DNA of 64,000 nucleotides from Streptomyces sp. Tue6028 (lineage in GTDB: Bacteria > Actinomycetota > Actinomycetes > Streptomycetales > Streptomycetaceae): NCBI RefSeq assembly GCF_002300165.1, contig NZ_MLCE01000012.1:186001-250000 (forward strand), in the 5' to 3' direction. The notes under the pieces are model-generated. The model saw only the letters and a program-made list of their open reading frames with translations, did no database searches and had not been told where the DNA came from. The position numbers and the translations under genes are program-made. Below, piece by piece: positions 51,955-58,717 of this stretch; the first letter of the stretch is position 1; each line of letters starts with the position of its first letter.

Positions 51955-52638
51955 ATGTCACGGAACGGACCCATGCCTGCGGAAGCCAAGGCGGACTCGA
52001 AGAACACGCGACAGGCGTCGCACTCCCCCGCGCACGCCCCCCAGCCGGCCTCGCCCCCGCTCACCGAGCGGCAGGAGGCGCGCCGCCGCCGGATCCTGCA
52101 CGCGAGCGCGCAGCTGGCGAGCCGGGGCGGCTTCGACGCCGTGCAGATGCGCGAGGTCGCGGAGTCCTCCCAGGTCGCCCTGGGCACGCTGTACCGGTAC
52201 TTCCCGTCGAAGGTCCATCTGCTGGTCGCGACGATGCAGGACCAGCTGGAGCACATGCACGGCACCCTGCGCAAGAAGCCGCCGGCCGGGGACACGGCGG
52301 CGGAGCGGGTGGCGGAGACGCTGATGCGGGCGTTCCGTGCGCTCCAGCGCGAGCCGCACCTCGCCGACGCCATGGTCCGCGCGCTCACCTTCGCGGACCG
52401 CAGCGTCAGCCCCGAGGTCGACCAGGTCTCCCGGCAGACCACGGTGATCATCCTGGACGCCATGGGGCTCGACGATCCCACTCCGGCCCAGCTCTCGGCC
52501 GTCCGCGTCATCGAGCACACCTGGCACTCGGCGCTGATCACCTGGCTGTCCGGCCGTGCCTCGATCGCACAGGTCAAGATCGACATCGAGACGGTGTGCC
52601 GGCTGATCGACCTCACGACGCCGGACGACGGCCGCTGA
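51955..52638 (+). CDS. kstR: KstR-type TetR-family repressor
   Basis: The product has 227 residues. The TetR helix-turn-helix (about 42-95) reads RRRRILHASAQLASRGGFDA, VQMREVAESSQVALGTLYRY and FPSKVHLLV. This and the later ADAMVRALTFADRSVSPEVD parallel mycobacterial KstR as I remember it, including the VQMR and GTLYRYFPSKVHLLV blocks. KstR represses cholesterol/acyl-CoA catabolism and is released by a steroid CoA thioester. ATG 51955 overlaps the stop of a short upstream frame (TGATG). ATG 51973 with GGAACGGA upstream is the other possible start. Four matching operators occur in the window. Confidence 0.85.
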   Translation: MSRNGPMPAEAKADSKNTRQASHSPAHAPQPASPPLTERQEARRRRILHASAQLASRGGFDAVQMREVAESSQVALGTLYRYFPSKVHLLVATMQDQLEHMHGTLRKKPPAGDTAAERVAETLMRAFRALQREPHLADAMVRALTFADRSVSPEVDQVSRQTTVIILDAMGLDDPTPAQLSAVRVIEHTWHSALITWLSGRASIAQVKIDIETVCRLIDLTTPDDGR

Positions 52639-52671
52639 GGCGCCCGCGGGCACACAAAGAACCTACGAGAC

Positions 52672-52785
52672 GGGTTCCCTTCGCCGGCATTGTCCGGATC
52701 AGGTGTTGGGGGTCGCCTTCCGGCCCTGCTGCTGCCTTCCGGCCTCTCAGCCCGTCCGTCGACGTCGGCCCCGGCGGATGCCTAA
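52672..52785 (-). ncRNA. TPP (THI-box) riboswitch without an evident target gene
   Basis: On the minus strand the aptamer core is complete. The P2/P3 strands GGGGCC...GGGCTGAGAG (CTGAGA at 52750-52745) are followed by GACCCCC and then ACCTGATCCGGACAATGCCG with GCGAAGGGAAC. These are the conserved P4/P5 elements of thiamine-pyrophosphate riboswitches. The variable P3 arm is a long hairpin on CCGGAAGGCAGCAGC. Transcription runs towards the 3' end of the convergent kstR gene, and the only downstream minus-strand gene is about 950 bases away. A weak stem GAACC/GGTTC followed by TTTGTGT just after the aptamer may be an attenuator. Confidence 0.8.
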
Positions 52786-52894
52786 GCGTCACGCCCGAGT
52801 CGGCTACTCCGGTCGAACTCCCTCACTCGTCCCGTAGGCCAATACCAGGATAGAACGCCCACGGCCAAATGGAGCACCCTAAAACGGATTTTTT

Positions 52895-53128
52895 TCAGTC
52901 TTCTGGAGGAAAGACCGGCTCCCCGGTCCCCAGCACCGTGATCATGATGGCCTCCACGGGGCAGCCCTCCGCCGCCTCGAGGATCCTCTCGTTGGCGTCG
53001 GTCTCCGGATCGACCGGATGCGACTGCATGACGCTGTCCTGCCGGAAGGCGTCGGGTGCCTGGTGGACGCACTGGGCGGAGCCGATGCAGACGGAGCGGT
53101 CGACCTCGACCTGCCAGCGGTCGCCCAT
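52895..53128 (-). CDS. [3Fe-4S]-type ferredoxin
   Basis: The 77-residue protein starts at ATG 53128, two bases after the aldehyde dehydrogenase stop, with GGAGG inside that gene's end. It has the cluster ligands CIGSAQC (C-x5-C) and, 35 residues on, CPVEA. This three-cysteine pattern is the hallmark of single [3Fe-4S] ferredoxins that serve cytochrome P450 and other monooxygenases in actinobacteria. No P450 gene lies in the window. Tight coupling with the aldehyde dehydrogenase suggests a shared oxidative pathway under KstR-type control. Confidence 0.92.
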   Translation of the reverse strand: MGDRWQVEVDRSVCIGSAQCVHQAPDAFRQDSVMQSHPVDPETDANERILEAAEGCPVEAIMITVLGTGEPVFPPED

Positions 53129-53130
53129 GC

Positions 53131-54588
53131 TCACGCCTCCCAGCCGGCCGGCAGGTGGATCATCTTGTGCTCCAGGAACTCGCCGTACCCCTCGGGTCCG
53201 AACTCCCGTCCCAGGCCGGAGTTCTTGTAGCCGCCGAACGGGCCGAGCATGTCGAGACTGAAGGTGTTCACGGAGTAGGTGCCGGTGCGGACCTGGCGGG
53301 CCACCTCGATGCCGTGGGCGACGTCGGCGGTCCAGACGCTGCCGCTGAGCCCGTAGTCGGAGTCGTTGGCGATCTTCACGGCCTCGGTCTCGTCGCCGTA
53401 CGGGAGCAGGCAGATCACCGGGCCGAAGATCTCCTCGCGGGCGATGCGCATGGAGTTGTCGACGTCGCCGAAGAGCGTCGGCTCGACGTACCAGCCGCGG
53501 TCGAGGCCGTGCGGGCGTCCGCCGCCGGTGAGGATCTTGGCGCCCTCCTCCTGGCCGATGCGGATGTAGTCGAGGTTGCGTTGCTGCTGACGCCTGGCGA
53601 CCAGCGGGCCGACCTGCGTCGCCGGGTCGAGCGGGTCGCCGACGACCAGGGCGCTCGCGGCGGCGGCGAAGGCGTCCGCGAACTCGTCGTAGCGGGAGCG
53701 CGGGACGAGGATGCGGGTCTGGGCCACGCACGCCTGGCCGTTGTTCATCCAGGCGGCCGAGACGATCCCGGGGACCGACGTCCCGATGTCCGCGTCGGGC
53801 AGGATGACCGCCGCCGACTTGCCGCCGAGTTCCAGAGTCACGCGGGTGAGGTTGCGGGCGGCGACCTCCATGACGCGCTTGCCCGCGGCGACGGAGCCCG
53901 TGAAGGAGACCTTGTCGATGCCGGGGTGTCCGACCAGGTACTCGCTGACCTCGCGGTCGGCGGGGAGGATCGACAGCACGCCCTCCGGCAGCCCGGCCTC
54001 CCGGGCGATCTCGCCGAGCAGATAGGCGTCCAGGGGCGACTCGGGCGACGGCTTGAGCACCACGGTGCAGCCGGTCAGCAGGGCGGGCGCGAGCTTGGCC
54101 GCCGCCACGAACTGCGGCACGTTCCACGGCACCACGGCCGCCACCACGCCCACCGGTTCGCGGCGCACCATGATCTTGCCGAGGACCCCGTCGCGCGTCT
54201 GCTCGTACGGGTAGTCGCGCGCGACGGTGATCGCCGCGTCCCACACCATCATCGCGCCGAGGGCCTGCGCGAGGACGCTCCAGGAGTACGGGGAGCCGTT
54301 CTCGGAGGAGATGACACGGGCGATCTCCTCGTGACGCACGGCGATCGCGTCCTTGATCCGGGTGACGACCTGGATCCGCTCGTCGAGGCTCATGCGCGGC
54401 CACGGGCCTTCGTCGAAGGCCTTGCGCGCCACGGAGACGGCCCGGTCGACGTCCTGTGCACAGGCGTGCGGCACCCGCCCGATGACTTCCTCGGTGTGCG
54501 GCGAGACGATCTCGATGACGTCCCGGCCCAGGGGGTCCGTCAACTCCCCGCCGATGAACAGCTGTCCGTGTTCCACGAGCTCGGTCAT
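53131..54588 (-). CDS. NAD(P)-dependent aldehyde dehydrogenase
   Basis: ATG 54588, with GGAGG 11 bases upstream, gives 485 residues of complete ALDH superfamily sequence. PWNVPQFVAAAKLAPALLTG and KPSPESPLDAYLLGEIA bind the cofactor. The catalytic general base is in TLELGGKSAAVILPDAD, the nucleophilic cysteine in MNNGQACVAQTRILVP, and EEIFGPVICLLPYGDE closes the site. It oxidises aldehydes to acids. It is co-transcribed with the ferredoxin, and the promoter region shared with the divergent metallo-hydrolase contains KstR-like and CTGAC motifs. Confidence 0.93.
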   Translation of the reverse strand: MTELVEHGQLFIGGELTDPLGRDVIEIVSPHTEEVIGRVPHACAQDVDRAVSVARKAFDEGPWPRMSLDERIQVVTRIKDAIAVRHEEIARVISSENGSPYSWSVLAQALGAMMVWDAAITVARDYPYEQTRDGVLGKIMVRREPVGVVAAVVPWNVPQFVAAAKLAPALLTGCTVVLKPSPESPLDAYLLGEIAREAGLPEGVLSILPADREVSEYLVGHPGIDKVSFTGSVAAGKRVMEVAARNLTRVTLELGGKSAAVILPDADIGTSVPGIVSAAWMNNGQACVAQTRILVPRSRYDEFADAFAAAASALVVGDPLDPATQVGPLVARRQQQRNLDYIRIGQEEGAKILTGGGRPHGLDRGWYVEPTLFGDVDNSMRIAREEIFGPVICLLPYGDETEAVKIANDSDYGLSGSVWTADVAHGIEVARQVRTGTYSVNTFSLDMLGPFGGYKNSGLGREFGPEGYGEFLEHKMIHLPAGWEA

Positions 54589-54615
54589 GGCCGACTGCCT
54601 CCCCGGGGAAGTTCT

Positions 54616-54630
54616 CTGACGATCCATCAG
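54616..54630. promoter_or_regulatory. CTGAC-type palindrome upstream of the aldehyde dehydrogenase
   Basis: CTGACGATCCATCAG followed by ATAT is the fourth copy of the second regulon motif, with one substitution (ATCAG for GTCAG). It lies 28 bases upstream of the start codon on the minus strand. Confidence 0.58.
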
Positions 54631-54636
54631 ATATGA

Positions 54637-54652
54637 GAACTGATACCAGTTC
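54637..54652. promoter_or_regulatory. GAACTG-n4-CAGTTC inverted repeat
   Basis: GAACTG-ATAC-CAGTTC is a perfect inverted repeat immediately beyond the CTGAC palindrome and upstream of the aldehyde dehydrogenase. It could be a further operator half or the site of a different regulator. Confidence 0.5.
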
Positions 54653-54795
54653 CCGTCGGCACAGTCCACGCCTCCGGCGCCATCGGGAGGGGTCCTCGTG
54701 CGACGGGCATCGCTCCTGAACCGCTCGGGAACAACGGCCGGAATCCGACCCGCCGGGCACCCGACCCCGGCGGAACGGTCGACTTGGGCTCCCAT

Positions 54796-54809
54796 TGGAA
54801 CCCGTTCTA
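54796..54809. promoter_or_regulatory. KstR-like operator before the metallo-hydrolase gene
   Basis: TGGAACCCGTTCTA fits TnnAACnnGTTnnA and precedes a TATAGT box at 54812-54817, so it overlaps the core promoter of the plus-strand metallo-hydrolase gene. It lies 208 bases from the divergent aldehyde dehydrogenase start. Confidence 0.72.
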
Positions 54810-54847
54810 GTTATAGTGGCGAGAACTCGGCGATGGGTGGGAAGCGC

Positions 54848-55888
54848 ATGACGCAGGTGACCGATCACGGCGGGGGCGTACGGTCGATCAAGGTGCCCAT
54901 CCCGGACAACCCCCTCGGCCACACCCTGGTGTACGTCGTCGACACCGACGCCGGCCCCGTCCTGATCGACACGGGATGGGACGACCCCGGCTCCTGGGAC
55001 ACCCTCGCCGAGGGCCTCACCGCCTGCGGCACCTCCGTCGCCGGCGTCCACGGTGTGGTCATCACCCACCACCACCCCGATCACCACGGACTGTCCGGCA
55101 AGGTCCGCGAGGCGTCCGGGGCCTGGATCGCGATGCACGCCGCGGACGTCGCCATCGTCCGGCGGACCCGGGAGAACCGGCCCGAGCGCTGGTTCGCCTA
55201 CATGGCGGCCAAGCTGGAGGCCTCGGGCGCGCCCGAGGAGCACATCGCCCCGCTGCGCGGGACGCGGACCTCCGCGCGCCGGCCCAGCACCCTGCCCGGC
55301 TTCTCGCCCGCGCTGCCCGACCGGGAGATCGTCCCCGGCGAACTGCTGCCCCTGCCCGGCCGCCGGCTGCGCGCCGTGTGGACGCCGGGCCACACCCCCG
55401 GCCACGTCTGCCTCCACCTGGAGGAGACCCATCCCGCCCGGCTGCCCGGCCGCGGACGGCTGTTCTCCGGCGACCATCTGCTGCCGCGGATCACCCCGCA
55501 CATCGGGCTCTACGAAGACCCGGACGACGCGACCGTCACCGACCCCCTCGGCGACTACCTCGACTCCCTGGAACGCATCGGCCGCCTGGAGCCCGCCGAG
55601 GTGCTCCCGGCCCACCAGCACCCGTTCGCCGACGCCCCCGCCCGGGTGCGGGAGTTGCTCGACCACCACGAGGAACGCCTCACCGGTCTGCTGTCGCTGC
55701 TCACCACCCCCCTCACCCCCTGGCAGCTCGCCGAGCGCATGGAGTGGAACCGCCCCTGGGAGCAGATCCCCTACGGCTCGCGGACCATCGCGGTCTCGGA
55801 GGCGGAGGCGCACCTGCGCCGCCTGGTCAAACTGGGCCGCGCCGAGGCCGTAACGGGCAGCGACCCGGTGACGTACGTCGCCGTGTGA
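54848..55888 (+). CDS. MBL-fold metallo-hydrolase
   Basis: ATG 54848 has GGTGGGAAG just upstream (ATG 54833 is an alternative), giving 346 residues. The metallo-beta-lactamase fold is shown by VLIDTGWDDPGSWDTL, the metal site VVITHHHPDHHGLSGKV (HxHxDH), then TPGHTPGHVCLHLEE, LFSGDHLLPRITPHIGLYED and VLPAHQHPFADAPARV. A C-terminal winged-helix-like region (about 270-340) matches the thioesterase/hydroxyacylglutathione-hydrolase-like subgroup. Its KstR-type operator suggests hydrolysis of a CoA or ester intermediate. Repeats that echo its stop region follow directly. Confidence 0.88.
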   Translation: MTQVTDHGGGVRSIKVPIPDNPLGHTLVYVVDTDAGPVLIDTGWDDPGSWDTLAEGLTACGTSVAGVHGVVITHHHPDHHGLSGKVREASGAWIAMHAADVAIVRRTRENRPERWFAYMAAKLEASGAPEEHIAPLRGTRTSARRPSTLPGFSPALPDREIVPGELLPLPGRRLRAVWTPGHTPGHVCLHLEETHPARLPGRGRLFSGDHLLPRITPHIGLYEDPDDATVTDPLGDYLDSLERIGRLEPAEVLPAHQHPFADAPARVRELLDHHEERLTGLLSLLTTPLTPWQLAERMEWNRPWEQIPYGSRTIAVSEAEAHLRRLVKLGRAEAVTGSDPVTYVAV

Positions 55889-55962
55889 CCGCGCGGCGAC
55901 GGCCCGCATGTGAACACGCGGCGACCACCCGTGCGTGAACACGCGGCGACGACCCGCCGCGC
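55881..55962. repeat. 25-base tandem repeats containing the stop region of the metallo-hydrolase gene
   Basis: About three units of GTGAACACGCGGCGACCACCC, at a 25-base period, begin at the gene's own end (GTGTGACCGCGCGGCGACGG) and continue past the stop as GTGAACACGCGGCGACCACC and GTGAACACGCGGCGACGACC. The stop codon is thus inside the first repeat unit. Confidence 0.75.
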
Positions 55963-56048
55963 GAACGTCCGGAGCCGCCCGCCGCGGCGCCGGGCGGGAC
56001 CGCCGAAAAGCGGTCGAGGAGATCCGCCTCGGCTGGTACCAACGTCCC

Positions 56049-56489
56049 ATGGACGCCTTGGAGGAACTCCTCGCCGAGCGGGCCTGCGAACGGCTTGTCG
56101 TCGACTTCGCCCGCCGCCTCGACCTCGGCGAACCCGGCACCGTCGCGGACCTGTTCACCGAGGACGGCGTCTGGCAGTGGCCGGAGGGGGAACGGGTCGT
56201 GCGGGGGCGCGCCGCGCTGCGGGAGTACTTCGCCGGGCGCCCCGCGGACCGGCTCTCGCGCCGCGTGATGTCGAACGTCCTCGTCACGGTCGACTCCCGG
56301 GCCACGGCGACGGCCACCTCGTACTTCACGACCTACCGGGTCGACGGCCACACCGGCGGCATGGTCCCGGCCGGACCTCCCGTCCAGGTCGGGAACTACG
56401 AAGACGCCTTGCTGCGGACCGACGGCGGCTGGCTGCTCGCCTCGCGCACCCTCGTCCTGCCGTTCGGCGGGCCGACGCCCCGCCGGTGA
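56049..56489 (+). CDS. SnoaL-like (NTF2-fold) protein
   Basis: With ATG 56049 the protein has 146 residues. It has the SnoaL_4 pattern of helices and a cone-shaped sheet: ACERLVVDFARRLDLGEPGT, VADLFTEDGVWQWPEGERVV, RGRAALREYFAGRP, SRRVMSNVLVTVDS and the late GGWLLASRTLVLPF. Such proteins act as small isomerases, hydratases or dehydratases, often on steroids or polyketides. It follows the metallo-hydrolase in the same direction, 160 bases apart. No clear ribosome site precedes the ATG. Confidence 0.78.
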   Translation: MDALEELLAERACERLVVDFARRLDLGEPGTVADLFTEDGVWQWPEGERVVRGRAALREYFAGRPADRLSRRVMSNVLVTVDSRATATATSYFTTYRVDGHTGGMVPAGPPVQVGNYEDALLRTDGGWLLASRTLVLPFGGPTPRR

Positions 56490-56610
56490 CGGCCCCCCGC
56501 GCGCCCGTTCCGGGGGATGCGGGTCGGTGCGGCGATGAGTTCCGGGCGCGTGGGGAGTCGTACGGGGTGACGGCGGGCCGCGGTGCCCGCCCCGTACGGA
56601 AGGTGACGCG

Positions 56611-57759
56611 ATGAGCGGCCTGCACGATCTCCTGAAGGCGTACGTCGACGACGGCACGGTGCCGGGAGCGGTGGGCCTGGTCGCCCGCGCCGACCGTGTC
56701 GAGGTGCGGGCCGTGGGCTCCGTGGACGTCGAGGGCAGCGCCCCGATGGCGCGGGACTCGATCTTCCGCATCGCCTCGATCACGAAGCCGATCACGGCGG
56801 CCGCCGTGCTGACGCTCGTCGACGACGGTGTGATCGCGCCGGACGACCCGGTCGACACCTGGCTTCCGGAGCTGGCGAAGCCGACGGTGGTACGGACGCC
56901 GTCGTCGCCGCTCGACGACGTGGTCCCGGCCGTGCGGCCCATCACCGTCGCGGACCTGCTGTCCTCCCGGCCGGGCTGGGGCTTCCCCTCCGACTTCTCG
57001 CTGCCGCAGGTCCAGGCGCTGTTCGAGGTGCCGTCGGACGGCCGCAGTCCGCAGGCCTTCCCACCGCCGGACGCCTGGCTGGAGCGCCTGGCCCGTGTTC
57101 CGCTGCTGCACCAGCCGGGCGAGGCCTGGCTGTACAACACCAGCTCCGACCTCCAGGGAGTCCTGGTCTCCCGTGCGGCCGGCCGGCCGCTGCCGGAGTT
57201 CCTGGCCGAGCGGATCTTCGAGCCGCTCGGCATGACGGACACCGCCTTCGAGGTGCCGGCGGCGAAGCGGGACCGGTTCACCAGCTCGTACCGGCCCGCC
57301 GGGGGCGGTCTGGAGCTCGTAGACACACCCGAGGGGCAGTGGAGCGGTGTCGCCCCCTTCCCGTCCGGCGCCGGCGGGCTCGTCTCCACGGTGGACGACT
57401 GGCTGGCCTTCGCGCGGATGCTGCTCGACGGCGGCACGGGGGGCGGGCGCCGGGTGCTGTCAGCCGACGCGGTGCGGCGGATGACCACCGACCACCTCAC
57501 GCCCGCCCAGCGCGAGGACGGCGCGCTGTTCCTGGAGGGGCAGGGCTGGGGGTACGGCGGTCAGGTCGACATCGCGCCCCTCGACCCGTGGAACGTGCCG
57601 GGCCGCTACGGCTGGGTCGGCGGCACCGGCACCACCGCCCACCTGGTGCCGTCCACCGGCACGGTCACCGTGCTGCTCACTCAGGTCGCCATGGAGAATC
57701 CGACGCCCACCCCGCTGATGCGGGCCTTTTGGCGGCGGACCGCCGACGGCCCTCAGTGA
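56611..57759 (+). CDS. Serine hydrolase (beta-lactamase/esterase family VIII)
   Basis: ATG 56611 is preceded by GAAGGTGA and gives 382 residues without signal peptide. Catalytic features of class C-type penicillin-binding folds are visible: S-x-x-K in IFRIASITKPITAAAVL, tyrosine in AWLYNTSSDLQGVLVSRAAG and the third motif region in YGWVGGTGTTAHLVP. These suggest an intracellular esterase rather than a true lactamase. Its stop overlaps the end of the convergent phosphotransferase gene by 7 bases. Confidence 0.87.
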   Translation: MSGLHDLLKAYVDDGTVPGAVGLVARADRVEVRAVGSVDVEGSAPMARDSIFRIASITKPITAAAVLTLVDDGVIAPDDPVDTWLPELAKPTVVRTPSSPLDDVVPAVRPITVADLLSSRPGWGFPSDFSLPQVQALFEVPSDGRSPQAFPPPDAWLERLARVPLLHQPGEAWLYNTSSDLQGVLVSRAAGRPLPEFLAERIFEPLGMTDTAFEVPAAKRDRFTSSYRPAGGGLELVDTPEGQWSGVAPFPSGAGGLVSTVDDWLAFARMLLDGGTGGGRRVLSADAVRRMTTDHLTPAQREDGALFLEGQGWGYGGQVDIAPLDPWNVPGRYGWVGGTGTTAHLVPSTGTVTVLLTQVAMENPTPTPLMRAFWRRTADGPQ

Positions 57760-58415
57760 AGCAGTTCGCGGATCAACTCCTCGGCGTCGCCGAGGAGCTC
57801 GACCTCGCGCGTGCTCATCGTCGGGTTGGCGGCGCGCCGGGCCCTGGCTCCGGCGAGGCCGTCGTCCGTCACGCAGTCCTCGTTGGCGTCGAGCATCGCG
57901 GCGAGCGTCTCGTGGGCCACCCCGGCGACGGCGTCGCCGCCGACCGCGACCTGGGCGAGGATCACCGCGGACATGCCCCAGTCCAGCCCGGGCGGCCCCT
58001 CCTCCGCGTTGGCCCAGTCGATGACCTTCGGGCCGTCGGGCGTGAGCATCACGTTGTCGGGGTGCAGATCCAGGTGGAGGACGCGGACGGCGGGGTCGGC
58101 GGAGAGCCGGGCGGGCACCGCGTGCAGTTTGCGCAGCAGCCGGGCGAGGATGAGACCGGCCTCCTCGGGGGACAGCAGTCCCTCGCCGAACGCCCCCAGC
58201 ATGGTCGGCCCGGTCAGCCGCTCCATGACGAGGTCGGTCCGGGTCGCCGCGCGGATCGCGGGCACCGGATAGCCGTGCGTGTGCACGTGCTGCATCACCG
58301 CGGCCTCGGCGGTGGCGTCGCCCCAGCCCTCCCGGTCGCGGCGCAGCACCCAGGCCTCGTCGACCTCGTAGACGTCCGCCGAGCGCCCCGAGCCGAGCAG
58401 TCTCCCCGTTCGCAT
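57753..58415 (-). CDS. Aminoglycoside-phosphotransferase-like kinase
   Basis: ATG 58415 gives 220 residues; TAGGTT seven bases upstream indicates a leaderless transcript. The kinase-like fold has LGSGRSADVYEVDEAWVLRR at the nucleotide loop, the catalytic loop VLHLDLHPDNVMLTPDG (HxDxxxxN) and the metal-binding aspartate in KVIDWANAEEG. It belongs to the APH/choline-kinase superfamily, whose substrates range from antibiotics to small metabolites. The function is not defined. Confidence 0.85.
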   Translation of the reverse strand: MRTGRLLGSGRSADVYEVDEAWVLRRDREGWGDATAEAAVMQHVHTHGYPVPAIRAATRTDLVMERLTGPTMLGAFGEGLLSPEEAGLILARLLRKLHAVPARLSADPAVRVLHLDLHPDNVMLTPDGPKVIDWANAEEGPPGLDWGMSAVILAQVAVGGDAVAGVAHETLAAMLDANEDCVTDDGLAGARARRAANPTMSTREVELLGDAEELIRELLH

Positions 58416-58422
58416 GGGGCCG

Positions 58423-58428
58423 AACCTA
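58423..58428 (-). promoter_or_regulatory. -10 element of a probable leaderless promoter for the phosphotransferase gene
   Basis: On the minus strand TAGGTT ends seven bases before ATG 58415, the same arrangement as at three other genes in the window. Confidence 0.5.
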
Positions 58429-58489
58429 GCGGCCCCGGCGGCGCCCGTCACAGGCGCCCCTCAGGCTCTTGCTACGGGCCGGTAGAGTG

Positions 58490-58660
58490 AGCGCGTCGTC
58501 ATCACACCCGTACGGGGGGAAGCCGGTGCAATTCCGGCGCTGACCCGCAACCGTGAACCGCCCCGAGGGCGGTGAGCCGGATCGCCTCGCCCGGGACGTG
58601 ACCGGCTCGTGCCACCGGCAGCCCGCCGGTGGCCGGCACCGTCGAGGCATACGGGGCCGG
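58490..58660 (+). ncRNA. Cobalamin (adenosylcobalamin) riboswitch
   Basis: The conserved core GAAGCCGGTGCAATTCCGG, the CGCTGACCCGCAACCGTGA stretch and, after a stable hairpin, GAGCCGGATCGCC and GTGCCACCGG, correspond to the B12 box region and later elements of the riboswitch. A TAGAGT box at 58483-58488 is a plausible -10 element. The riboswitch ends about 60 bases before the first gene of the secreted-protein/ECF operon and should shut that operon down when cobalamin is plentiful. It occupies most of the 302-base gap between the divergent genes. Confidence 0.93.
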
Positions 58661-58717
58661 AGCCGCCCGGATGCTCCAGCGTGCCCGGTGCTGCCCGGCT
58701 CCCCCGCAGGGAGAGTC

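Noticed and set aside
52672..52785. Similarity to the SRP RNA tip (CCGGAAGGCAGCAGC)
   Set aside because: The motif looks like the GGAAG loop of 4.5S RNA, but the required symmetric internal loop is missing and the flanks match the TPP aptamer much better.
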